This document shows, in pieces, positions 37,290 to 45,523 of a DNA stretch of 64,000 nucleotides (positions are counted from its first letter, which is position 1; each line of letters begins with the position of its first letter). Made by a program: the position numbers and the translations under genes. The DNA comes from Thermoanaerobacter ethanolicus JW 200 (lineage in GTDB: Bacteria; Bacillota; Thermoanaerobacteria; Thermoanaerobacterales; Thermoanaerobacteraceae). The stretch is from NCBI RefSeq assembly GCF_003722315.1, contig NZ_CP033580.1:310001-374000 (forward strand), in the 5' to 3' direction. The notes beneath the pieces were generated by a model. That model saw only the letters and a program-made list of their open reading frames with translations, searched no databases and was not told the origin of the DNA.

Positions 37290-38084
37290 TCATACAGTTT
37301 CTTCTACAGTCTCAATCTCTTCTTTCTCATCAATCCCATAATTATACATATAATAGAAATACCCTCTCTTCTCTAATAGCTCATCCAATGTGCCTCTTTC
37401 AATGATTTCTCCATCTCTCATTACAAATATTTCATCATACCTTTTAAGTATCTCCAGGTCTAGTTTATGTGTTACAGCAAGTACTGTCGCATCTAAATTT
37501 ATAAGTGTCCTCTCTATATCGCTTGCCGTAACTTTGTCTAAAGCCGCCGTAGCTTCATCTATAAGCAGTATTTCAGCTTTCTTGATTAACGCTCTTGCAA
37601 TTGCTATCCTCTGTCTCTCTCCTCCCGATAGTTCTACTTCCCCTTCCCCTACTATTGTATCGAGTCCTTTGGGGAGTTTCTCAACAACCTGAATTAAACC
37701 AGATTGTTTCAATGACTCATTGAGTTCCTCTTCACTGCATTCACTATACAGACAAATGTTATTCTTTAATGTGTCACCAAACATAAAGACATCCTGCTGT
37801 ATGATACTAACTTTCCTGTAATAAGAGGCAGGGTCAAATTCTCTTATATCTACTCCGTCAATTAGCACTTGCCCCTCATAATCTGTAATGTGATTTAATA
37901 GCACTCTGAGCAGTGTGGTCTTTCCACACCCACTTTCTCCAACTAATGTATACTTTTTGCCTTTATCAAGCTTCATGTTTATATTCGACAAACCATTTCT
38001 CTTCCCATCGTAAGAAAAGGTTAAGTTTTTGATTTCTATAGAATCTTTAAATTCAAAACCTGTGAAACTTTTTACACCAAACAT
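37290..38084 (-). CDS. ABC exporter ATPase half without membrane domain
   Basis: This is a 264-aa nucleotide-binding domain: Walker A GESGCGKTT, signature LSGGERQR, Walker B ILLIDEATAALD, H-loop VTHK. Its sequence begins FEFKDSIEIKNLTFSYDGK, the linker that normally follows the membrane half of a fused exporter. The start overlaps the end of the preceding ABC gene by 13 bp with AAAGGTGG upstream. It may have lost its membrane half by recombination, or may now work as a separate ATPase paired with the 38072 half-transporter. Confidence 0.72.
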   Translation of the reverse strand: MFGVKSFTGFEFKDSIEIKNLTFSYDGKRNGLSNINMKLDKGKKYTLVGESGCGKTTLLRVLLNHITDYEGQVLIDGVDIREFDPASYYRKVSIIQQDVFMFGDTLKNNICLYSECSEEELNESLKQSGLIQVVEKLPKGLDTIVGEGEVELSGGERQRIAIARALIKKAEILLIDEATAALDKVTASDIERTLINLDATVLAVTHKLDLEILKRYDEIFVMRDGEIIERGTLDELLEKRGYFYYMYNYGIDEKEEIETVEETV

Positions 38085-39730
38085 TCCACCTTTTTAGAAA
38101 TTCTATTTAAATCTATCACTTCATCCGCTATATTTAAAAACTCTTGGTTATGAGTAACAATTAAAATTATTTTTTCTTTCTTGAGTGCTGTTAGCATAGA
38201 TTTTAATTTCTCAATACTAACAACATCTAAGGCAGACGTGGGCTCATCTAACACTATGACATCTGGATCTTTTAAAAATGTCCTGGCAATCGCTATCTTT
38301 AATTTTTCTCCTCCTGAAATGTTGCTGGAGGCTTCATTTAGTTTTGTATTCAATCCTTCATGAAATTTATCTATATTTACATTTAAATCTTTTAGCAGTT
38401 TATCAATAGTTTTATAATCGTAAACCTCCACCCCATATATTAAGTTATTGATAATTGTGTCATTAACTAATTTTGGTTCCTGTTCAGTAACTCCAATGAT
38501 TTTTCTCCTTATGTAATACATGTCTAGTTCCTTAAGTTCTATTGAATTGTAGCGTATTTCACCCGAATAGTAATTTACTAAAATTCCAAGAATTACGTTA
38601 ATAAGAGTACTTTTGCCCGTTCCATTATCTCCTACAATGCAGTATATTTTCCCTTTTTCAAATTCATAGTTGAAATCGTGTATAATTTTTTTAGAATTGT
38701 CATAAGCAAAGGAAACATTTCTAAGTTCAATAGTCTCTATACCCTCTAATCTAATAGTACCATTTATCTCTTGGGGCTCATCTAATATTTGTCTTAATCT
38801 ATCGTAGGAAACTAAAGCATCCTGATATGACTTACCCAAGTTTAAAAAATACCCAACACTTCCTATCATCATCGAAAAATAGCTACTAATTATCGTAAAA
38901 TCTCCTATTGTCAAATTTCCATTTATTATTTCCATTCCGCCAACAAAAAATATTATTACCCTTGCAATAGTAGTCACCATTGAATTGCTGCTATTAAAAA
39001 GATAAGAAACTTTTGTATACCTCAGCAATGAATTAAACATTTTTTCAAATGCGCTATTTAATCTTTCAGTTTCTTCCTTAAAAGTGGCATTTAGTTTTAT
39101 GACTTTTACATTTTGCAAATTATCATTCATTTTTGAAAAAAATTCGTTCTGTTTTTCTTTTAATTCATAGCCTCTTATATATAAAGGTTTTCTAAACAAA
39201 AAGTAAAGAAATATATATAAAGGAATTAAAGCCATTAATTCTAAAGTTAATTTGGCATTTATTCTCATGGAAATATAAGCCAAGAAAATAATAGTTAAAG
39301 CATTAGTAAGAATATCTAGCATATTGGCTAATACAAAAGAAACTACAGTATTGCTGTCAGAGTTTATTCTTTGATTTAGATATGCACTGTCTACTCCTTT
39401 AAAGTAAAGAATAGGCAATTTAGTTACATGGTTCAATACGTAAAAGTTTAAGTCTGTCATTGATTTGGTCTGAATTTTAACATAGGTATAGCTCACTATG
39501 AAAGAAGTAGTTATAGTGATTATGCCAATTAATATTATCTTTGCTGTAAAATCGTAAATTACTTTGAAATCTTTACTCTGCAATAGAAGGTCAATATAAT
39601 TACCTGTAATGTAAGGCACTATAATTGACATGAGCCATCCAATGATACTAAAAAACAGAAATACTATCAGGGAGCTTTTGTACTTAAATATAAATTTTTT
39701 AACAAAGTTAAATATTTTCATATTGATCAA
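38072..39730 (-). CDS. ABC exporter half-transporter of the 62-aa RiPP locus
   Basis: This 552-aa fused permease-ATPase has six membrane helices in the first 300 residues, Walker A GDNGTGKST near residue 367, signature ISGGEKLK and Walker B VIVLDEPTSALD. It lacks a peptidase domain. It is the exporter candidate for the cysteine-rich peptide encoded at 42150, with S41 proteases between them perhaps acting on the leader. The order is radical SAM, precursor, protease, protease fragment, exporter. Confidence 0.87.
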   Translation of the reverse strand: MINMKIFNFVKKFIFKYKSSLIVFLFFSIIGWLMSIIVPYITGNYIDLLLQSKDFKVIYDFTAKIILIGIITITTSFIVSYTYVKIQTKSMTDLNFYVLNHVTKLPILYFKGVDSAYLNQRINSDSNTVVSFVLANMLDILTNALTIIFLAYISMRINAKLTLELMALIPLYIFLYFLFRKPLYIRGYELKEKQNEFFSKMNDNLQNVKVIKLNATFKEETERLNSAFEKMFNSLLRYTKVSYLFNSSNSMVTTIARVIIFFVGGMEIINGNLTIGDFTIISSYFSMMIGSVGYFLNLGKSYQDALVSYDRLRQILDEPQEINGTIRLEGIETIELRNVSFAYDNSKKIIHDFNYEFEKGKIYCIVGDNGTGKSTLINVILGILVNYYSGEIRYNSIELKELDMYYIRRKIIGVTEQEPKLVNDTIINNLIYGVEVYDYKTIDKLLKDLNVNIDKFHEGLNTKLNEASSNISGGEKLKIAIARTFLKDPDVIVLDEPTSALDVVSIEKLKSMLTALKKEKIILIVTHNQEFLNIADEVIDLNRISKKVECLV

Positions 39731-39751
39731 CTCTCTTGCATTTTTTAGAAA

Positions 39752-40730
39752 TTACTTCTCTTTTCCTAAAGATTTAATTAATTCAACTGTCTTTTGCTTC
39801 AATATTTCTGCTCTTACTTCTGGATAGCCAGCATTTGTATCTGGAACATCTAATTCTATGTCCGGTTTCACACCTTCTATAAAAAATGAACCCCCGTCTC
39901 GGTTTAAAATTGTGCCGGCTTCAAATCTCACAATCAATCCACTGTTGGGAAGTCTCATATATGAGGTAAGTGAACCATGGCCTAAAGTATTTCTTCCCAC
40001 TAATGTAGCAAAACCTGTTTCTTTACAAAACTTGGCAAATTCTGTGGCTGCAGAAAAAGTCGCTCTGTCTATTATTAGAAATATCTTCCCTTTGAAATTT
40101 ACATATTCATTTGATTTGAAAAACTTTTCTATATACTTTTCCTCTTGTTTAAATAGGTTTTCTTTAAATTCATAGATTGTAAAATCTTTTTTCATCTCTT
40201 CTGAAAGTTTATCGTATATAGGACTCTCTCTGAATTTATACTAGCAATTCACTCCATTTTTCATAATTTTTCTTGGAATCTTTAAATATTTTTATAAAAG
40301 GCTTTAATTCAACAAAATCTCTTATCGCTTCATCTTCGATTAACTTTAAAAAATAATTAAAATAGCTAGGACTTGCTACATAAAGGTGCCCATCATGCAA
40401 TTTCCCTAAAATTTCATTTAATTTATTATAAAACTCAATATTATTCCTTGTATTTTTTATCTCTTCTATAAACTCTTCCTTATGGGCTAGCCAGTCGTAG
40501 CCGTACATCTTTTTTACTTCATAAAAATGTGCGTAATTGTCTTTTAAAATGTTATACATATACTCAAAATCTTCTATCTTTTCTTTCTCTGTTAAATCTT
40601 TTAATTCCTTTGATGCAAATAGAGTGTTTGAAGTATATATACCGGTAAAAAATCCTGTTGAAAATATCAGAATCAATAAAAATATCAAAGTAATCATAGA
40701 AATTGACAGTTTCTTACTCAACAGTATCAC
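39752..40730 (-). pseudogene. S41-family peptidase with internal deletion
   Basis: Two frames remain. 40730-40236 encodes the signal anchor and N-terminal domain (KLHDGHLYV). 40195-39752 encodes the C-terminal catalytic part (DRATFSAATEFAKF, with the nucleophile serine region). Compared with the intact paralogue at 40742, about 130 codons of the catalytic domain core are missing and a stop lies at the junction. The encoded enzyme cannot be complete. Confidence 0.82.
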
Positions 40731-40741
40731 ACCTTTTTTCC

Positions 40742-42070
40742 TTATTTAATGCCTTTTTCCTCATTTTCTAACGATTTAATTACTTGCAGTATTTTTTGTT
40801 TTAGCTCCTCATCTTTTTCAAATGGGTTTTTAGGAATCATTTTTATTTCTATATCTGGTATAGTCCCTGTTTCAAAATATGAAGTACCATCCTGATTTAT
40901 AAGCATTGCTCCATCAAATCTCACAATTAACCCGCTATTAGGAAGGCGCATTAAACCTGGCATAAGCCATCCTCCATCTCCTTTTCTGGTTCTTTCACCT
41001 ATTACTGTAGCAAAGCCCGTTTCTTTACAAAATTCTGCAAATATATTTGCTGTTGAATAAGTGGTTCTACTAACGATTAAAAATATCTTCCCATTAAAAT
41101 CTACAGGTTCTACATATTTAGAAAATTTTTCAAAATCTTTTACTATATCTGTGGTCGCATAGTACATGAAATTTTCTTTTACTCCTGCAGGAAGCAAATC
41201 ATACATAGGAAGTTTATCTATAGTATTATTTTTCAAATCTGGTATATAATTTTCAAGCAGATTAACAATATATTCCCCACCTCTTATAAGATAAGTCTTT
41301 TCTACTGACAAGTTTTTAACTTCTTTTAACTTATTCCTCAAAGGTGCTACTATAGCTTGCAACCAGTACTCCCTATTACCCCCTTCATTATCACTAATAT
41401 CTATGAAAAGATACGGGTAATCTTTTATACTTTTCAAAAAATCGTATATGATCTCTATTTCTTTCTTGTATTCTTCTCCTTCTTTGTGATAATCAATTAA
41501 AAAAGAATAGATTTTCAAATAAGCGATCTTTCCAGGTTCTATAACGTCTGTCACAACATTTTCTCTTCTTTTCTTTAGTGAATAATAATCTTCTAGTTCG
41601 CCCTGTCTATATGTATTTTTAAAGATTTTTTCCCACATCTTATAAGAACTTTCTGATTCCCTAAACATATCTTCATAAGGTTTAAAACCTAATGGTCCAA
41701 ATAAATATTTATAATACCCGGGACTTAAAACATGTGTATGCCCATCATGCAATTTTAGTAGAATATCATTTAATGCATAATAAAATTCTAAATTATTTTT
41801 TGTCTTCTTTATCTTTTCTTTAAATTGCTCTTTATATTCTAACCAGTCATAACCATACATCTTTTTCACTTCATAAAAATGAGCATAATTGTCTTTTAAG
41901 ATGTTATACATGTATTCAAAGTCTTCTATTTTTTGCTTTTCTGTTAATTCCTTTGTCCAATATAAATTAAGCCGTGTATTCAAAAAAATATGTGTACTGA
42001 GTAATATAATTACTGAAAATACCAAAGTAACTATTAAAATAGGTAACTTTTTTCTCAAGAATATATCCAT
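40742..42070 (-). CDS. Membrane-anchored S41-family (C-terminal processing-like) peptidase
   Basis: This 442-aa protein has an N-terminal membrane anchor (LPILIVTLVFSVIILLSTHI) and the S41 fold: a helical domain with KLHDGHTHV, a beta region with FIDISDNEGGN, and the nucleophile block SRTTYSTANIFAEF, in which the Ser after TY is the likely catalytic residue. The active site faces outside the membrane. Its place right after the 62-aa precursor suggests it removes a leader or trims the exported product. No PDZ domain is obvious. Confidence 0.84.
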   Translation of the reverse strand: MDIFLRKKLPILIVTLVFSVIILLSTHIFLNTRLNLYWTKELTEKQKIEDFEYMYNILKDNYAHFYEVKKMYGYDWLEYKEQFKEKIKKTKNNLEFYYALNDILLKLHDGHTHVLSPGYYKYLFGPLGFKPYEDMFRESESSYKMWEKIFKNTYRQGELEDYYSLKKRRENVVTDVIEPGKIAYLKIYSFLIDYHKEGEEYKKEIEIIYDFLKSIKDYPYLFIDISDNEGGNREYWLQAIVAPLRNKLKEVKNLSVEKTYLIRGGEYIVNLLENYIPDLKNNTIDKLPMYDLLPAGVKENFMYYATTDIVKDFEKFSKYVEPVDFNGKIFLIVSRTTYSTANIFAEFCKETGFATVIGERTRKGDGGWLMPGLMRLPNSGLIVRFDGAMLINQDGTSYFETGTIPDIEIKMIPKNPFEKDEELKQKILQVIKSLENEEKGIK

Positions 42071-42094
42071 CCTTTCACTTATAATTTTTAAAAG

Positions 42095-42136
42095 TAGCGA
42101 TGCATCTAAAACTTAAAAGTTCCAGATGCATCGCTA
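42095..42136 (-). terminator. Hairpin after the 62-aa precursor
   Basis: TAGCGATGCATCT (42095-42107) pairs perfectly over 13 bp with 42124-42136, with a 16-nt loop. It begins 14 nt after the precursor stop and before the S41 gene, the same place as the hairpins at the three other RiPP loci. Confidence 0.78.
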
Positions 42137-42149
42137 TTAAGATAACAAT

Positions 42150-42338
42150 TTACTTTATTGCTCCGTAATAAGGCTCCATCTTAGGACGGCATGCCTGCAC
42201 CCAACAATATGGACCCCAGCACACACAGGGACCTGGTCCTTCTGGTAATTTTATTATATCACAAGGTGTTATAGGAAAAACGTCATTAGGTATCTCATTG
42301 CCAATTTCTTTATTATACCCTTCTATCAAATATTCCAT
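42150..42338 (-). CDS. RiPP precursor peptide, 62 aa, cysteine-rich
   Basis: This 62-aa peptide has an acidic leader (MEYLIEGYNKEIGNEIPNDV) and a core with five cysteines, prolines and tryptophans (GPCVCWGPYCWVQAC). GGGAGG precedes the ATG by nine bases. It lies between the radical SAM/SPASM gene and an S41 peptidase. The CxC and spaced Cys pattern suits thioether crosslinks made by the upstream enzyme. It is unrelated in sequence to the other precursors in the window. Confidence 0.8.
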   Translation of the reverse strand: MEYLIEGYNKEIGNEIPNDVFPITPCDIIKLPEGPGPCVCWGPYCWVQACRPKMEPYYGAIK

Positions 42339-42430
42339 TTTCTTTTACCTCCCTTCTTTTTATCTTTTATATAGAATGTGCGCACATTCTAATCAAAATT
42401 AATACCCTAAAACATCAAACTCAAATTGGT

Positions 42431-43756
42431 TTAAACCCTTTCTTGTTTTTTCTCTAACAATTCTTTTGCTATATCTTTTAAATACTCTTCTAAAACATAC
42501 TTATAATCCCTACACCTCTCCGTCACTCTCTCTATTCTTCTCCTTGGACATCCTCCCATACAAATTGGCAGTAGCTTGCAATCAATACACATCTCGTCTA
42601 TCGTAGGGTCATAAAGAAGATATTCCATATATTTATCAACATTCAAAGAAACTAAGGACGTGTCGTCCAATATATTCCCTACTCTATACTCTTCCATCCC
42701 TATATCAGACCAGCACTTGTATATGTATCCTTCCGGGTCTATCACCATTGAATTTACACTATCTGCTCCACAAAAATTGTATTTTAAATAGGGATACTTA
42801 TGCATCAAATTATTTGAAAAACCTCTTTCTTTTAACACTTTTTCAAACATATAAGTTACTTTAGAGTATTCATACATAGATAGACATTTATTTGGTACGT
42901 AACTGTCATTTGTATGTTCTACATGTCCCAAATAAACGCTGAGTCTATTTTTCAATCCTCTTATTTCTAACTCATCTAATATCTTATTAACTCTGGTTAC
43001 GTTTTCTTTGTCCACGTTTATTCTTAAGTAAATATTTGGCATTATATCAATATTTTCTTCTATGTTGATCAGTATCTTTTCAAAAGTCCCCTGTCCACCT
43101 TTTAAAGGACGTCTTTTATCATGCACATCCTGGGGACCGTCTAATGTTATTTGTATAAATGATAATCGCAAGTTCTTAAATTGTTCTACTACTTCCCTCG
43201 TCAAGTTATACCCATTTGTCACAATAGATGCACCATATATAACTTCATTTTCATCACAGAGCTTTATAATTTTTTCTGACATATCTTTAACAATATCAAA
43301 AGCTAATAAAGGTTCCCCTCCATACCAAGTAATATTTACACTCTGCAAATACTTTATCTGCCGCTTTATGTATTCAATTATTTTACGCTGCACTTCTTCG
43401 CTCATAAATACATTTTTCTGACTATCCTTTTCATAACAATATACACAGGCAAAATTACACCCTAGTGTAGGTGCAATAGTTAAACCCAAATTTTTGTCAT
43501 TAAATCTACTCCGCCAGAGATTGAAACGTAATAGCTGGAGTTCGTCAACATTGTCATCTATGAGAAATTGACCTTTTTTCAAGTCTTCTATTAATTTACT
43601 GTCATCAATTGAAATGCCTTTTTCCACATAATTTTTATACTTGTCGTAATTCTTTTTTTCCATTAAGGCTAAAGCTCCTGTTCTTGAATTATAAGCTACT
43701 ATTTTCTCCGGCTCTTCAGGAAAGTCAAAGAAAAAGTTATATCTAGACGGTTTCAT
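42431..43756 (-). CDS. Radical SAM/SPASM peptide maturase of the 62-aa RiPP locus
   Basis: This 441-aa enzyme has the cluster motif CNFACVYC near residue 105, WYGGEPLLAF, and a full SPASM domain (NFCGAD, YIYKCWSD, MCIDCKLLPICMGGC and ERCRDY). The spacing resembles maturases of cysteine-rich (six-cysteine type or quinohemoprotein-type) peptides. It is preceded by the leader RNA and the family B secreted-peptide gene and followed by the precursor. GGGGAG precedes the ATG. Confidence 0.9.
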   Translation of the reverse strand: MKPSRYNFFFDFPEEPEKIVAYNSRTGALALMEKKNYDKYKNYVEKGISIDDSKLIEDLKKGQFLIDDNVDELQLLRFNLWRSRFNDKNLGLTIAPTLGCNFACVYCYEKDSQKNVFMSEEVQRKIIEYIKRQIKYLQSVNITWYGGEPLLAFDIVKDMSEKIIKLCDENEVIYGASIVTNGYNLTREVVEQFKNLRLSFIQITLDGPQDVHDKRRPLKGGQGTFEKILINIEENIDIMPNIYLRINVDKENVTRVNKILDELEIRGLKNRLSVYLGHVEHTNDSYVPNKCLSMYEYSKVTYMFEKVLKERGFSNNLMHKYPYLKYNFCGADSVNSMVIDPEGYIYKCWSDIGMEEYRVGNILDDTSLVSLNVDKYMEYLLYDPTIDEMCIDCKLLPICMGGCPRRRIERVTERCRDYKYVLEEYLKDIAKELLEKKQERV

Positions 43757-43789
43757 TTTCTTTCTCCCCTTAAAGAATTTTTATGATGA

Positions 43790-43870
43790 GCCCATCTCAA
43801 AAACTTTTCTACATAAAAGTTCTAAGATGTGCCTTTGGCCTGCTTGAAATCTATCTTGGCTTTGCATCTT
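43790..43870 (-). ncRNA. Conserved leader RNA element, copy 3
   Basis: The blocks AAGATGCAAAGC, ATAGATTTCAAGCAGGC and the long stem (43790-43808 with 43814-43832) match the leader copies at 28532 and 51316. Here it lies directly after a family B peptide gene and before a radical SAM gene, so it is shared between two unrelated peptide families. Confidence 0.55.
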
Positions 43871-43871
43871 T

Positions 43872-44018
43872 TTACTTATCTACAACTACTGAATGCCAAT
43901 CTATTATATCCTTTTCTCCCATTGGTCCTATACTTTCGACATTTCCCATCACACTAAAACACCATGAAGACAGTAAAAGAGTAACTATGGAAAAAACAAT
44001 TAATAATTTTTTCTTCAT
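43872..44018 (-). CDS. Family B secreted signal-peptide precursor
   Basis: This 48-aa peptide starts with MKKKLLIVFSIVTLLLSSWC, a signal peptide with a possible lipobox-like cysteine. Its hydrophilic tail ends GPMGEKDIIDWHSVVVDK. GGAGGGGC precedes the ATG. It is divergent from regulator B2, with the palindromic promoter between. The decayed copy at 53703 keeps GPLGEEDLIRWHSAV, so this tail has been under selection. A pheromone role for the tail is inferred. Confidence 0.72.
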   Translation of the reverse strand: MKKKLLIVFSIVTLLLSSWCFSVMGNVESIGPMGEKDIIDWHSVVVDK

Positions 44019-44033
44019 GCCCCTCCTTGCCTC

Positions 44034-44103
44034 CCTTTACTTTTCCTTCTCTTACCTATATAATATATGGTAAGTTAAACAATTTCAACCCGAATTGATT
44101 CTG
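44034..44103 (+). promoter_or_regulatory. Family B promoter, palindrome and leader dyad, copy 2
   Basis: The -35 TTTACT, CTTACC (44049-44054), TATAAT (44057-44062), GGTAAG (44067-44072) and the CCCGAATTGATTCTGGG dyad (44087-44103) are identical to the block before regulator B1. It controls regulator B2 and possibly, in the other direction, the secreted-peptide gene. Confidence 0.8.
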
Positions 44104-44119
44104 GGTGGTGTGTAAAAAA

Positions 44120-44755
44120 ATGGATGGATTCTATTATGATTTAGAGGCTTTTGGAAATGAATTGAAAGATATACGCAAATCTTTAAGGCTTACTCAAAAA
44201 GATGTGGCAGATCAAACTCTTGTAAGCACAGATACTCTAAGAAGAATTGAAAATGGAAAGGTTATGCCTAAACAGGAAACTCTCGATTTGATGTCTGTCA
44301 TCTTTAAAAGAGACTTAAATGAGCTCTTGCTTAAGTACAGACTTAAAGATTACTCTTCTTTTTATAAAATAAAAACTTCTATTGAAGATAAGCTTGAAGG
44401 TGGAGAATTTGAAGATTTGAAAAAGGACGTTGAAGAGCTTAAAAAAATAATTGATGAAGGGAAAATGAGCCTTTATTACATTCGATTATTGAAGCAACTT
44501 CTCTTGTTAGTGGAGTCTGTTATTGAAAAAACTGTAAATAATGATTATGAAAAGGCTTTAGAAAAATTGATTGAAGCTATGAAAGTCACTATACCAGATT
44601 TTTCTCTTTCTAACTATACCCGCTTTGTGTACAGCAGTATGGAAGTTAGAATTTTAATGAGTATGGCTATTATACTAAGAGAAAAAGAATCATACGAAAA
44701 ATGCATAGAAATGCTCCTTTTTTGCTTAGAAGAACTGGAGAAAGACAATATAACA
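44120..44755 (+). pseudogene. Family B regulator B2, truncated by an inverted repeat
   Basis: The first about 210 codons are nearly identical to regulator B1, including the XRE domain and the first TPR helices. At EELEKDN the sequence changes to the GGGAC-type repeat at 44753-44818 and the frame continues into unrelated codons to 44893. About 100 C-terminal residues, which would form part of the peptide-binding groove, are gone. A 257-aa protein could still be made and could bind DNA. Confidence 0.82.
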
Positions 44756-44818
44756 AGCAGGAGAGACGGTTCCTTTTATCTGAAAAAATCAGACAGAAGG
44801 AACCGTCCCTCCTGTTTG
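44753..44818. repeat. GGGAC-type inverted repeat, copy E4
   Basis: AGAGACGGTTCCTTTTATCT and, after six bases, AGACAGAAGGAACCGTCCCT form a stem of about 20 bp. It lies exactly at the truncation of regulator B2. Confidence 0.8.
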
Positions 44819-44893
44819 ATAATCCTGCTTTTTGTTCAAGGTTTAATGAAAATAAGTCTGTGTCAAAATTTTGTAGGTAAAAATTTTTTATAA

Positions 44894-45146
44894 CTGATCT
44901 TACCATTAAAAATCTAGGAGTTTAAAATCAGTAGTTTATATATATATTGCTAATTATATTAAATTATTACTTTAACAAATCATAAATATTCGCTTTCTTT
45001 TTGCTCTAGAATTGTTTACTCCTCAAATACCTAATGCTAATCCATTTGCTCGTGTTAATTCCTTTAAAACGTACTTTATCCATGGCTTGGTCGTAAATAC
45101 ACCTTTCTTACAAAAAACATTATATTACCACCAATATTTTTCAAAA
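44894..45146. other. Non-coding stretch with an unidentified minus-strand tail
   Basis: No complete gene was seen. A minus-strand frame near 45015-45102 ends KPWIKYVLKELTRANGLALG-I and a stop, which looks like the C-terminus of a lost protein I cannot name. Confidence 0.35.
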
Positions 45147-45491
45147 TCATATAACTGTTTCTAAAATTCTGTAATATTGGCATTTTCTAATAAATTTTAT
45201 TATATCTAATAATAGTTCTTTATTATCAAGGTTTAAGCTAAGTTGTTCTCTTATTTTTTTAACGATTTCTCCTAAGCAATATTTTCCATCACACATTTCT
45301 AAAATTTTAACTCCTACAAAATTGACAATCAACATTCTAGAATCCTCGGGATTAAAGATAAGTGCTCTAAAGGGATTATCAGAAACTTGATGAATTTGGA
45401 TATCATCCCTTGTTTTCAATTTTTGTTTTTCTATGAATCTTATTAAACCGAATATTTCTTTAAAATATTCAAGCTCTAGGGATTTATCCAT
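45147..45491 (-). CDS. PqqD-like RiPP recognition protein
   Basis: This 114-aa protein has a C-terminal half, FVGVKILEMCDGKYCLGEIV, which matches the PqqD fold: beta strands, the C-D-G turn, then a three-helix winged motif. PqqD-type proteins bind the leader of a RiPP precursor and present it to a radical SAM enzyme. It is the last gene after a radical SAM gene 33 bp upstream. Its N-terminal 60 residues are extra. Its client is likely the 39-aa peptide at 51162. Confidence 0.78.
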   Translation of the reverse strand: MDKSLELEYFKEIFGLIRFIEKQKLKTRDDIQIHQVSDNPFRALIFNPEDSRMLIVNFVGVKILEMCDGKYCLGEIVKKIREQLSLNLDNKELLLDIIKFIRKCQYYRILETVI

Positions 45492-45523
45492 CTTTTACCT
45501 CCTCTCCTCTTTTAACATTGTTT

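Noticed and set aside
44120-44893. Regulator B2 as an intact 257-aa gene
   Set aside because: The last about 45 codons come from the inverted repeat and unrelated DNA; comparison with B1 shows about 100 residues lost.
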